Positions 27,479-35,654 of a stretch of 64,000 bases of DNA are shown in pieces. The notes under the pieces are model-generated. The model was not told the DNA's origin, ran no database searches, and was given only the letters and a program-made list of their open reading frames with translations. The first letter of the stretch is position 1. Each line of letters begins with the position of its first letter. The stretch is taken from assembly GCF_051900415.1 (NCBI RefSeq), contig NZ_JBHZGL010000001.1, positions 62,001 to 126,000 of the forward strand, read 5' to 3'. The stretch is from Frateuria_A sp051900415. GTDB taxonomy: Bacteria; Pseudomonadota; Gammaproteobacteria; Xanthomonadales; Rhodanobacteraceae. The position numbers were made by a program, and so were the translations under genes.

Positions 27479-28530
27479 CGGGTGGCCTCCGTGGCGCGCG
27501 CGGTGCCGGGCAGATGCGCTTCCTCGGCGGTGCGACGCAGGTAGGAATCGGCGTAGGCCGCCGAGCGCGCCGCCAGCAGCGGATCGGCCGAGGGCGCGAT
27601 GCCGGTCGGCAGCACCGTCGGGTCGTAGTTGACGTCGCGGCAGGAGCCGCTGTCCTGCGGCTGCATGCGATCGATAACCAGCGTGCCAGCGTCCACCGTG
27701 CGGCGCCCTGCCGGCCAGATGCGGGCGGCATCATCGACCGGATCACCGGGCACGGCGAAGGTGATGCGCAGGGTCCAGCGTTGCGGCGCCCGGCCCAGGC
27801 GTTGCTCCAGGTCGCGGGCAAGATAATCCGCGTCGCCGGCCGGACCGGGACCGCCGTCGGTGGCCTGCGGCACCATCGCCCAGCGCACGGCGCGTCGCTG
27901 TTCCTGCGCATCGACCAGGTAGAACGCGTTGATGCTGTCGTAGCGTTCGGTGACGTAGCTCGCCGACGGCTTGGCCTGCCTAGCCCATGCACGGAACGCG
28001 GCGGTTTCCGGATGCGCGGCGAAGAACGCGGCGAGCTTCGCCGGATCGGGCTTGCCGGTGGCCGGATCCGGCCGCCCCGCCATCATCTGTTCGTAGAACG
28101 CCTGCGGCGTGGACACCGGGAACACCGGCATCGCGTTCATGCCGGTGCGCCATTGCTCGCCGTCCGGCAGGTTGAAGCGCAGCGCCATGCTGCGGATCGG
28201 CACACTGCCATCGGGCGCGTACGGGTTGCCGCCGGGGATGGCGAACCGCCCGACCACTGGCGTGCGGCTGCGGCCGAACACCGCGGCAGTCGAATACGCA
28301 CTTGCCTCGCCGTTGCCTTCGAACCACCCGGCCACGCACACGCCCTTGGCGTGGTTGCGGCGGTAGCCGGGATGCAGGCCGGCGTTGTCCTGCAGGGTAT
28401 CGACCAGGCGTTGCGGGGTGAGTCGGCGCGGCGCCAGCCAGCCGCCGACGTAGCCGAACGCGGCCACGGTGACGGAGGCCAGGCCGCCGATCAGCGCCCC
28501 GCGCGCGGCGTGTCTGAAACGAATCTTCAT
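27475..28530 (-). CDS. Catalase-family peroxidase (SrpA-like), membrane-anchored
   Basis: Haem peroxidase of the catalase superfamily, 351 residues, shorter than true catalases (about 480). An N-terminal hydrophobic segment (GALIGGLASVTVAAFGYVGGWLA) suggests periplasmic export with an anchor. The distal His region is HPGYRRNHAKGVCVAGWFEG, and PIRSMALRFNLPDGEQW matches the core of the family. It probably detoxifies peroxides in the periplasm. It is transcribed divergently from the ECF sigma gene, and a GGAATA-N15-CGTC promoter on its strand (28572-28596) points to control by that sigma factor. Confidence 0.88.
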   Translation of the reverse strand: MKIRFRHAARGALIGGLASVTVAAFGYVGGWLAPRRLTPQRLVDTLQDNAGLHPGYRRNHAKGVCVAGWFEGNGEASAYSTAAVFGRSRTPVVGRFAIPGGNPYAPDGSVPIRSMALRFNLPDGEQWRTGMNAMPVFPVSTPQAFYEQMMAGRPDPATGKPDPAKLAAFFAAHPETAAFRAWARQAKPSASYVTERYDSINAFYLVDAQEQRRAVRWAMVPQATDGGPGPAGDADYLARDLEQRLGRAPQRWTLRITFAVPGDPVDDAARIWPAGRRTVDAGTLVIDRMQPQDSGSCRDVNYDPTVLPTGIAPSADPLLAARSAAYADSYLRRTAEEAHLPGTARATEATR

Positions 28531-28571
28531 GCAATGCTCCCGGCCCTCGGCCGTGTGGTGACGGTGAGGTG

Positions 28572-28596
28572 GACGCGCGACCGGGCGATTTATTCC
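28572..28596 (-). promoter_or_regulatory. ECF-type promoter for the catalase/cytochrome b561 operon
   Basis: On the minus strand: GGAATA, 15 bp, CGTC. The spacing and sequence are identical to the divergent promoter on the plus strand. The -35 halves of the two promoters form an inverted repeat, GCGATTTATTCC against GGAATAATCGC (28585-28615). About 40 bp lie between this -10 element and the ATG at 28530. Confidence 0.75.
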
Positions 28597-28604
28597 CGCG
28601 CGAT

Positions 28605-28629
28605 GGAATAATCGCTTCGCCGCCGCGTC
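28605..28629 (+). promoter_or_regulatory. ECF-type promoter for the sigma/anti-sigma operon
   Basis: On the plus strand: GGAATA, 15 bp, CGTC (then TAT), 30 bp before the ATG of the sigma gene. It matches the divergent minus-strand promoter exactly in both boxes and spacing, which suggests that this sigma factor drives both itself and the catalase operon. Confidence 0.75.
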
Positions 28630-28659
28630 TATCGGTCAGTCCCAAGCCAGAGTCCGGCC

Positions 28660-29175
28660 ATGCCCGTCCACCCGCTCGACGATGCCCTGCGCGAATGGCT
28701 GCCGCGGTTGCGGCGCTTCGCGCTATGGCTGACACGCGAGACGTCCAGCGCCGACGACCTGGTGCAGGCCACGCTCGAGCGCGCGCTGTCGCGCTGGTCG
28801 AGCCGGCGCGAGGACGCCTCGCTGCGCAGCTGGCTGTTCGCGATCCTGTACCGGCAGTTCCTCGACGGCCGCCGTCGCGCACAGCGGCACGCCTGGCTGC
28901 TTGGCCGCCTGCGCGCGGAAGAGGAGTCGCAGGCGCCCTCGGCCGAACGCGAGGCGATGGCGCAATCCATGCTGCAGGCGTTCGGACGGCTGAATCCGGA
29001 ACAGCGCAGCCTGCTGCTGTGGGTCACCGTGGAAGGCCTGAGCTACCAGGAAGTTGCGCAGATCCTCGACGTGCCGATCGGCACCGTGATGTCCCGCCTG
29101 TCGCGCGCCCGCGCCGCGCTGCGCCGGCTCGGCGAAGGCGAACCCACCACTGTCTCCCTGCGGGTGCTCAAATGA
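28660..29175 (+). CDS. ECF-family RNA polymerase sigma factor
   Basis: Sigma-70 family extracytoplasmic-function factor of 171 residues. Region 2 runs roughly residues 15-80 (LRRFALWLTRETSSADDLVQATLERAL, then SWLFAILYRQFLDGRRRAQRH). Region 4 occupies 110-160 (LNPEQRSLLLWVTVEGLSYQEVAQILDVPIGTVMSRLSRARAAL). There is no extra C-terminal domain. It overlaps the anti-sigma gene by 4 bp. The paired promoters in the divergent gap fit positive autoregulation and control of the periplasmic catalase, so an oxidative or envelope signal is likely. The specific trigger is not visible. Confidence 0.92.
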   Translation: MPVHPLDDALREWLPRLRRFALWLTRETSSADDLVQATLERALSRWSSRREDASLRSWLFAILYRQFLDGRRRAQRHAWLLGRLRAEEESQAPSAEREAMAQSMLQAFGRLNPEQRSLLLWVTVEGLSYQEVAQILDVPIGTVMSRLSRARAALRRLGEGEPTTVSLRVLK

Positions 29176-29924
29176 ACGAACCCAGCGAACACGACATCCA
29201 TGCCTATGTCGACGGCCGCCTCGAAGGCGAACGCCGCGCCGCGGTGGAGCTCTACCTCGCCCGGCATCCGGAGCGCGCCGGGCAGGCGCAGGCCTGGCAG
29301 CACGACGCCCAGCAACTGCGCGCGGCGCTTGCCGGGACGCAGTCGCTGCCGCCCAACCCGGCGCTCGACCCGGCCGCGATCCGCGCGCGTCGGCAGCGTC
29401 GGCGGGTGTCGCGTCTGGCGATCGCTGCCTCGCTGGTGCTGTGCATCGGCATCGGCGGCCTGGGCGGCTGGCAGGTGCGCGGCTGGCAGGTCGCCCGCGC
29501 GATGCCGCCGATGGGCGACGCGCTCGCCGCCTACCGCATGCTCGCGCTGGAACCCGGCGCCAGGCCGGACCTGGTGCCGCAGCACCCGGGCGACCTGCAG
29601 GCCTGGCTCGACCGGCATTTCGCCCGCGGCGTGCCGCTGCCCGACCTGCAGGCGGCCGGCTTCCGCCCGGTCGGTGGCCGGCTGTTCGCCACCGAGCAGG
29701 GCACGGCGGCGATGGTGCTCTACCAGGACGCCGCCGGCCATGCGATCAGCTTCTACGTACGCCCGCCCGGCCCGCGGCGTTACCTGCTGCCGCACGGCCA
29801 GCGCGTCGACGATGGCCTGCTCGCCCAGTACGGCTCGGGCAACGGCTACAACTACGCGATGGTGAGCCGGGCCGCGAGCAGCGACGCGCAGGTCGCCGCG
29901 CGCGCCTTGCAACCGCTCATCTGA
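29172..29924 (+). CDS. Transmembrane anti-sigma factor
   Basis: Anti-sigma factor of 250 residues. The N-terminal ~75 residues form a zinc-finger-like anti-sigma segment (HDIHAYVDGRLEGERRAAVELYLARHPE). It lacks the usual C-x2-C; a single His remains, so it is the non-zinc type. One membrane span follows (LAIAASLVLCIGIGGLGGW). The periplasmic part, residues ~105-250, includes RPDLVPQHPGDLQAWLDRHFARGVPLPDLQAAGFRPVGGRLF, a domain common in this anti-sigma group. It is coupled to the sigma gene by a 4-bp overlap and presumably releases it on a periplasmic signal. Confidence 0.87.
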   Translation: MNEPSEHDIHAYVDGRLEGERRAAVELYLARHPERAGQAQAWQHDAQQLRAALAGTQSLPPNPALDPAAIRARRQRRRVSRLAIAASLVLCIGIGGLGGWQVRGWQVARAMPPMGDALAAYRMLALEPGARPDLVPQHPGDLQAWLDRHFARGVPLPDLQAAGFRPVGGRLFATEQGTAAMVLYQDAAGHAISFYVRPPGPRRYLLPHGQRVDDGLLAQYGSGNGYNYAMVSRAASSDAQVAARALQPLI

Positions 29925-30149
29925 GGCCGACCCGCACGCGGGCACGGAGATTGTGAGCGGGAGGCGGCGCGTGCCAATGGCGCGGGTCACGCGACAGAGA
30001 TGGTCAACGGGCCAGCGCGTCGGCCGATCCGCACGCATCGCGCCGGCCACGGACGACGCAACGCGCCCCGCAGCCGTCGCCCGGCCGCCTCCGGCGCGCC
30101 ACAAAACCCGGCGATAATGCGCCCCGCACCTCAAGGAAAGGGGATCGTC

Positions 30150-33100
30150 ATGTGGCAAATGTCGGTGGCGCGCAGGTCGCGCCAGGTCGGGTTGTGTCTG
30201 GGTTTGCTGGGGCTGGCACTGCTGGCCGGCTGCAACCGTTCCTCGCAGGACCGGCCCGCGCTGCAGGGCGCGCCCGCCGCTAGCACCAGCGCGCACGCGC
30301 CCGCGGGCAAGGCGACGTTCGCACTCGCCTCGGCCGGCGCCGACCTGCGCGACACACGTACCGCGCTGGTGCTGCGCTTCAACGTGCCGCTGGCGGCGGC
30401 GCAGCCGTTCGACCGCGAGCTGGCCGTCACCGGCAGCAACGGCGAGCCGATCAGCGGCAGCTGGAGCCTGGACGACGACGGCAAGACGCTGCGCTTCCCC
30501 TTCGTACAGCCCAACACCCACTATGCCGTGCTGCTGCACGCCGGCCTGCTCGCCGCCGACGGCCGTACGCTGGGGCGCGAGCTCAAGCGCGACGTCTACT
30601 CCGGCAGCGTGCCGCCGGCGGTCGGGTTCGCCTCGCACGGCAGCGTGCTGCCGGCGCGCGGCAGCCGCGGCCTGCCGCTGGTCTCGGTCAACGTGCACGA
30701 CGCGGACGTGGAGTTTTTCCGCGTGCACGACGATGCGCTGTCCGACCTCTACTGCGCCTACCCGTCGAACAAGCACCGCGACAGCTACGAGCTCGACCAC
30801 GAGATCAACCGCTGGGACGTGTGCGAGCACGGCGACCGCGTCAAGCGACCGATCACCGACATGGCCGACTCCGTCTACGCCAACCACTACACCCTGGGCG
30901 GCGACGACAACGAACGCACCGTGACCTACCTGCCGGTGCAGCGCGTGCGCGAACTGCAGCGGCCGGGCGTATACATGGCAGTGGTCAAGCAGGGCGGCAC
31001 CTTCAAGGGCAACTACGACAGCGCGATCTTCTTCGTCAGCGACCTCGGGCTGCACCTGCGCATGTATCGCGACAACGCGCTGCTGCACGTCGCCTCGTTG
31101 CGCGACGGTTCGCCGGTGGAAGGCGTGGCGATCGAGATCGACGGCCCCGACGGGCAGGCGCGGCTCAAGGCAACCACCGATGGCGATGGCAATGCGCTGA
31201 TCGCCTACAAGCTCGATCCCGCCGACGTGCTGATCGCGCGCCACGGCGACGACGTCTCGGTACTGCCGTTCAACCGCCCCGCGCTGGACATCTCCAACTT
31301 CGACGTAACCGGCCGCAAGCAGGCGCCGTTCGAGGTCTACGCCTGGTCCGGCCGCGACCTGTACCGACCGGGCGAGACGCTGCGTGTATCGGCACTGCTG
31401 CGTGACTATGACGGCAAGCCGATGAAGGCGCAGTCGCTGTTCGTGCGCCTGAAGCAACCCGACGGCCGCACGCTGGCCGACCAACAACTGACGCCCTCCA
31501 ATCTCAACTATTACGCGCTGTCCCAGGCGATTCCGGCCGACGCGCCGACCGGCCTGTGGCAACTGGAATTCCGGCTCGACCCGGCGGCGAAGGAGGCGGT
31601 CGAGGCTTTCCCGTTCCACGTCGAGGAGTTCCTGCCCGAGCGCCTGAAGCTCAGCCTGGACAGCCCGCAGGCGCGGCTGGTGCCGGACGAGCCGCTCAAG
31701 CTCGAGGTCACCTCCAGCTATCTCTACGGCGCGCCGGCCGACGGCAACCGCGTCACCGCCAAGCTGCTGGTGGCGCCGGAGGTGCATCCGCTGGACAACC
31801 TCAAGGACACCTTCTTCGGCGACCCCACGCTGGACCTGCCCCGGAGCGCCAACGACGTGCTCGACGCGAAGCTCGACGCGCAGGGCAAGCTCGCCCAGCC
31901 GATCGCGCTGCCGGACGACGTCAAGCCGGTCGCACCGCTCGCCGTCACGCTCTCCGGCAGCGTCTACGAAACAGGCGGGCGCGCCGTCACCCGCCTGCTC
32001 AAGCGCGTGTACTGGCCGGCGCCGCAGCTGGTCGGCGTGCGTCCGCTGTTCGATCCGAAGCAGGGCGCGCAGAGCGAAGGCCAGGCCGGGTTCGAGATCC
32101 TGCGCGCCGACGTCGACGGCAAGCTGGTCGCTGGCCATCACCTGAAGGTGCGGCTGCAGCGCGAGCTGCGCGATTTCTACTGGCTGTACGAGCACGGCGA
32201 CGGCTGGAAATCCGACGCGCACCAGCAGCTGCAGCTGGTCGAGGAGAAGGACGTCGACCTGGCCGCGGGCCAGCGCGTGCACGTCGACTTCCCGGTCGAG
32301 TGGGGCGGCTACCGGCTGGAGGTCTACGACCCGGAAACGCAGCTCACCACGGTGTTCCCGTTCTTCGCCGGCTGGAGCTGGGAGGACGAGAACCTCGGCA
32401 AGGAGGCGCGCCCGGACAAGGTCAAGCTGCAGCTCGACAAGGCGCGCTACCGCGCAGGCGACACCATGAAGGTGACGGTGACGCCGCCGCACGACGGCCC
32501 CGGCCTGCTGCTGGTCGAGTCCGATCACCTGCTGTACGTGCGCGACATCGACGCCAAGGCCGGCAGTACGTTCGAGATCCCGGTGCCCAAGGACTGGGAG
32601 CGCCACGACGTCTACGTTTCCGCGCTGGTGTTCCGCGGCGGCGAGGCGCAGGAGCACACCACGCCGGCCCGTGCGCTCGGCGTCGAGCATGTCGCGATGG
32701 AGCGCAACGATCGGCGCATCCCGCTCACGTTGAGCGCGCCGGCGCTGATGCGCCCGGGCAATCCGCTCGAGGTGACCGTGCAGGCCAAGGGTCTGGCCAA
32801 CACGCGCGCCTACATCACTCTGGCGGCGGTCGACCAGGGCGTCATCAACATTACCAACTACCCGGTGCCCGACGCCTGGGCCTGGATGTTCGCCAAGCGC
32901 GCGCTGAGTGTGGACGCCTACGATCTCTACAGCCGCATCATCGAGGCGATGGATGGCGCGGAGGCGAAGCTGCGTTACGGCGGCGACATGAGCGGCCCGG
33001 CGCTGCCGCACGCGGCACGCCTCAACCCCAAGGTGCAGATTGTCGACCTGTTCGCCGCGCCGGTCGCGTTCGACGCGCAGGGCAAGGCCACGTTGCGCGT

Positions 33101-35135
33101 GCAGGTGCCCGACTTCAACGGCAGCCTGCGCCTGGCCGTAATGGCCTGGAGCGCCGACCGTTTCGGCAACGCCGAGGGCGCCGTCATCGTGCGCGCACCG
33201 CTGGTGGTCGAGCCGAGCACGCCGCGGGTGATGGCCGCCGGCGACAAGGCGCGCGTCAGCCTGGACCTGAAGAACCTTTCTGGGCATGACGGCACGGCGA
33301 AGGTCGTGGTCAAGGTTAGCGGCCCGATCACCATCGCCAACGCCAGCCGCGAGGTGGCGCTCAAGGACGGCGCCGGCACCACGCTCAGCATGCCGGTCAC
33401 GGCGAGCGCAGGCGCGGCCGTGGCCAAGCTCGACATCCACGCCACCCTCGGCGACTTCGCGGTCGACCGCCACTTCGAGTTCGCCGTGCGCCCGGCCTGG
33501 CCCGAGCAACAGACGACCGTGCCGCTGGCGATCGAAGCCGGCAAGCCCGCGCACCTGGATGCCAACGCTGCCGCCGGCCTGCTCGCGCCGACCGTGCGCG
33601 CCCAACTCACCCTGAGCACGCTGCCGCCGCTGCCCTACGGCTCGGCGCTGCGCGACCTGCTGCGCTATCCCTATGGCTGCATCGAGCAGACCACCAGCAA
33701 GGGCTACGCCGCGCTGGTGCTCGACCCGGCCACCGCCACGGCACTGGGGCTGTCCACCAGCGAAGCGACCCGTCGTGCCGCGGTCGACAGCGCGCTGGCG
33801 CGCATCGCCTCGTTCCAGGCGAGCAACGGGCACTTCAGCTTCTGGGGCGGCACCAGCCCGATCGAAACCTTCATGACGCCGTACGTGGTCGACTTCATGC
33901 TCGACGCGCGCGAGGAAGGCTTCGCCGTGCCGCAGGAAGTGCTGCAGAAATCGCTGCAGCGCCTGAGCGACGACCTGCTCGGCGGCGGTCATGCGTACTA
34001 CAGCTACGAGCATCACGATCACCTGCGCATCGCCGACGAGGCCTACTCCGGTTTCGTGCTGGCCCGCGTCAACCGCGCGCCGCTGGGCACGCTGCGAGCG
34101 ATCTTCGACCACGACCGCGACAAGCTGGTCGGCCCGCTGCCGCTGGTACACCTTGGCGTCGCGCTCAAGCTGATGGGCGACACCGAGCGTGCGCAGAAGG
34201 CCATCGATGAAGCCTTCGCCTGGGACAAGGAGCGTCCTTGGTACGTCGGCGACTATGGCTCGGACCTGCGCGACCTGGCGCTGATGGTCGCGCTCACCCA
34301 CCGCTACGGCCTGGCCAAGCCGGCCTACGACGCCAAGCTGATCGACTGGGCCCGCAACGCTACCGCGCGCGACCACGCCAACAAGCAGGAAGTGCCCTAC
34401 TACCACTGGTCGTGGTCCTACCTCTCCACCCAGGAGCAGGTGGCGATCGCCCGCGTGGCGCGCGCCTTCGACGCCGGCAGCGGTGCGCCGCTGGCGGTCA
34501 CCCTTGCCATCGGTGGCAAGAGCGAGGCCGCGCCCGCCGACAAGCGCCTGTGGACGCGCGAACTCACGTTGGCCGAACTGAAAGGCGGCGTCAGCGTGCA
34601 GCCAGCCGGCCAGGGCACCGTGTTCGCTACGCTCGACATCGCCGGCATCCCGCAACAGCCGCCCGCCGCCGACGACCGCCAGGTCGACGTGCGCCGCAGC
34701 TACTTCACCACCGACGGCCAGCCGTGGACCGGTGACACGCTGAAGGAAGGCGACACGCTGATCGCCGAACTCACCCTGGAGGCGCGCACCGACATGCCCG
34801 ACGCCCTGGTCACCGACCTGCTGCCCGGCGGCCTGGAAGTGGAGAACCTCAACCTCGGTGGTGCACAGCAGTGGGAAGGCGTCGTCATCGGCGGCATCGA
34901 CATGCAGCAACACAGCGGCGCCGCCGACCTCGTTCACGAGGAATACCGCGACGACCGCTACGCCGCCGCCCTGCACCTGCGCCGCGGCGATGCCGCCCAC
35001 GTGTTCTACCTGGTCCGCGCGGTCACACCCGGCACGTACACGGTCCCGCCGCCGCTGGCGGAGGACATGTATCGCCCGGCACTGCGCGGCATCGGCAGGT
35101 CAACACCGGCGAAGATCACGGTGGTCGAGCCCTAG
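30150..35135 (+). CDS. Bacterial alpha-2-macroglobulin lipoprotein (YfhM-like)
   Basis: Giant periplasmic lipoprotein of 1661 residues that traps proteases. The lipobox is LLAGC with Cys at residue 28. The MG beta-sandwich domains and an MG2-like segment (APFEVYAWSGRDLYRPGETLRVSALLRDYDGKPMKAQ) precede the bait region. The thioester motif CIEQ is intact at about residues 1177-1180 (in YGCIEQTTSKGYA) and is followed by the alpha-helical thioester domain. It precedes pbpC, the classic bacterial A2M-PBP1C pairing in which the inhibitor guards and the synthase repairs breached envelope. The ATG at 30150 begins a proper signal peptide; an upstream in-frame reading to 30000 adds only Arg-rich sequence. 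Confidence 0.93.
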   Translation: MWQMSVARRSRQVGLCLGLLGLALLAGCNRSSQDRPALQGAPAASTSAHAPAGKATFALASAGADLRDTRTALVLRFNVPLAAAQPFDRELAVTGSNGEPISGSWSLDDDGKTLRFPFVQPNTHYAVLLHAGLLAADGRTLGRELKRDVYSGSVPPAVGFASHGSVLPARGSRGLPLVSVNVHDADVEFFRVHDDALSDLYCAYPSNKHRDSYELDHEINRWDVCEHGDRVKRPITDMADSVYANHYTLGGDDNERTVTYLPVQRVRELQRPGVYMAVVKQGGTFKGNYDSAIFFVSDLGLHLRMYRDNALLHVASLRDGSPVEGVAIEIDGPDGQARLKATTDGDGNALIAYKLDPADVLIARHGDDVSVLPFNRPALDISNFDVTGRKQAPFEVYAWSGRDLYRPGETLRVSALLRDYDGKPMKAQSLFVRLKQPDGRTLADQQLTPSNLNYYALSQAIPADAPTGLWQLEFRLDPAAKEAVEAFPFHVEEFLPERLKLSLDSPQARLVPDEPLKLEVTSSYLYGAPADGNRVTAKLLVAPEVHPLDNLKDTFFGDPTLDLPRSANDVLDAKLDAQGKLAQPIALPDDVKPVAPLAVTLSGSVYETGGRAVTRLLKRVYWPAPQLVGVRPLFDPKQGAQSEGQAGFEILRADVDGKLVAGHHLKVRLQRELRDFYWLYEHGDGWKSDAHQQLQLVEEKDVDLAAGQRVHVDFPVEWGGYRLEVYDPETQLTTVFPFFAGWSWEDENLGKEARPDKVKLQLDKARYRAGDTMKVTVTPPHDGPGLLLVESDHLLYVRDIDAKAGSTFEIPVPKDWERHDVYVSALVFRGGEAQEHTTPARALGVEHVAMERNDRRIPLTLSAPALMRPGNPLEVTVQAKGLANTRAYITLAAVDQGVINITNYPVPDAWAWMFAKRALSVDAYDLYSRIIEAMDGAEAKLRYGGDMSGPALPHAARLNPKVQIVDLFAAPVAFDAQGKATLRVQVPDFNGSLRLAVMAWSADRFGNAEGAVIVRAPLVVEPSTPRVMAAGDKARVSLDLKNLSGHDGTAKVVVKVSGPITIANASREVALKDGAGTTLSMPVTASAGAAVAKLDIHATLGDFAVDRHFEFAVRPAWPEQQTTVPLAIEAGKPAHLDANAAAGLLAPTVRAQLTLSTLPPLPYGSALRDLLRYPYGCIEQTTSKGYAALVLDPATATALGLSTSEATRRAAVDSALARIASFQASNGHFSFWGGTSPIETFMTPYVVDFMLDAREEGFAVPQEVLQKSLQRLSDDLLGGGHAYYSYEHHDHLRIADEAYSGFVLARVNRAPLGTLRAIFDHDRDKLVGPLPLVHLGVALKLMGDTERAQKAIDEAFAWDKERPWYVGDYGSDLRDLALMVALTHRYGLAKPAYDAKLIDWARNATARDHANKQEVPYYHWSWSYLSTQEQVAIARVARAFDAGSGAPLAVTLAIGGKSEAAPADKRLWTRELTLAELKGGVSVQPAGQGTVFATLDIAGIPQQPPAADDRQVDVRRSYFTTDGQPWTGDTLKEGDTLIAELTLEARTDMPDALVTDLLPGGLEVENLNLGGAQQWEGVVIGGIDMQQHSGAADLVHEEYRDDRYAAALHLRRGDAAHVFYLVRAVTPGTYTVPPPLAEDMYRPALRGIGRSTPAKITVVEP

Positions 35136-35150
35136 CAACGTGCCACTAAC

Positions 35151-35183
35151 CCGCACCCTCCCCTTCAAGGGGAGGGTGCGGGC
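35151..35183. terminator. Long GC-rich palindrome after the A2M gene
   Basis: CCCGCACCCTCCCC, short loop TTCAA, GGGGAGGGTGCGGG: a perfect 14-bp stem 16 bp past the stop of the A2M gene. It has no T tract and belongs to the CCCTCTCCCC repeat group, so termination or transcript stabilisation is possible but unproven. Confidence 0.55.
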
Positions 35184-35245
35184 GGAGGCGTGTTCGGTCG
35201 CCAGCTCAACTTGCCAATCGCAACTGCATGCACAGGGAGACGCCC

Positions 35246-35587
35246 ATGCCGCAGCACGACGTCCTGGCGCTTCCCGGTATTCCCGTCGTGGCCACCCTGG
35301 GCGCGCTCGCCCTTGCCCGCCGCGGCCGAGTGCCAGCAGCGGCCGCCGTACCTGGCATTGCCATCGCCATGGTGTTGAGCTTCGTCGTTGCCGTACCGGT
35401 CGCGTCACAATGCCGGAATGCCCGGGACGTAGAGCGGGCAGCCGAGGCACTGCTCAGTCCCGCGGAGCGGAACACCCTCCAAGGCACTGGCCCCTTCTGC
35501 CCGGCCGTCCGTACGTTCGAGCGCAACGGAAAGAGGGCCTGCCTCGTGCCGGACGGCGAGGGAGGCGCCTCGGTCGGTTGCGGCTGA
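35246..35587 (+). CDS. Possible small membrane/exported protein between A2M and PBP1C
   Basis: A 113-residue frame starting MPQHDVLALPGIPVVATLGA, with GGAGA 8 nt before the ATG. It has one hydrophobic stretch (VPGIAIAMVLSFVVAVPVAS), then a region with four cysteines (SQCRNARDVE, GPFCPAVRT, KRACLVPDG, SVGCG) that would be periplasmic and could form two disulfides. No family is recognised. It lies between the two genes of the A2M-PBP1C pair on the same strand, with typical codon composition, so it may be a real accessory gene. The evidence is limited to the ribosome-binding site and plausible topology. Confidence 0.4.
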   Translation: MPQHDVLALPGIPVVATLGALALARRGRVPAAAAVPGIAIAMVLSFVVAVPVASQCRNARDVERAAEALLSPAERNTLQGTGPFCPAVRTFERNGKRACLVPDGEGGASVGCG

Positions 35588-35654
35588 CCGATCCTTTTCT
35601 TGCTCGTCCGACGCCGGGGCGATGGGTGATCGGCGGACGCGGAAAATCATACTC

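Noticed and set aside
29043..35000. A 1985-codon open frame on the minus strand opposite the alpha-2-macroglobulin gene
   Set aside because: It is antisense to a gene with clear domains, has the Val/Ala/Gln/Arg-rich composition of high-GC shadow frames, and no recognisable domain.
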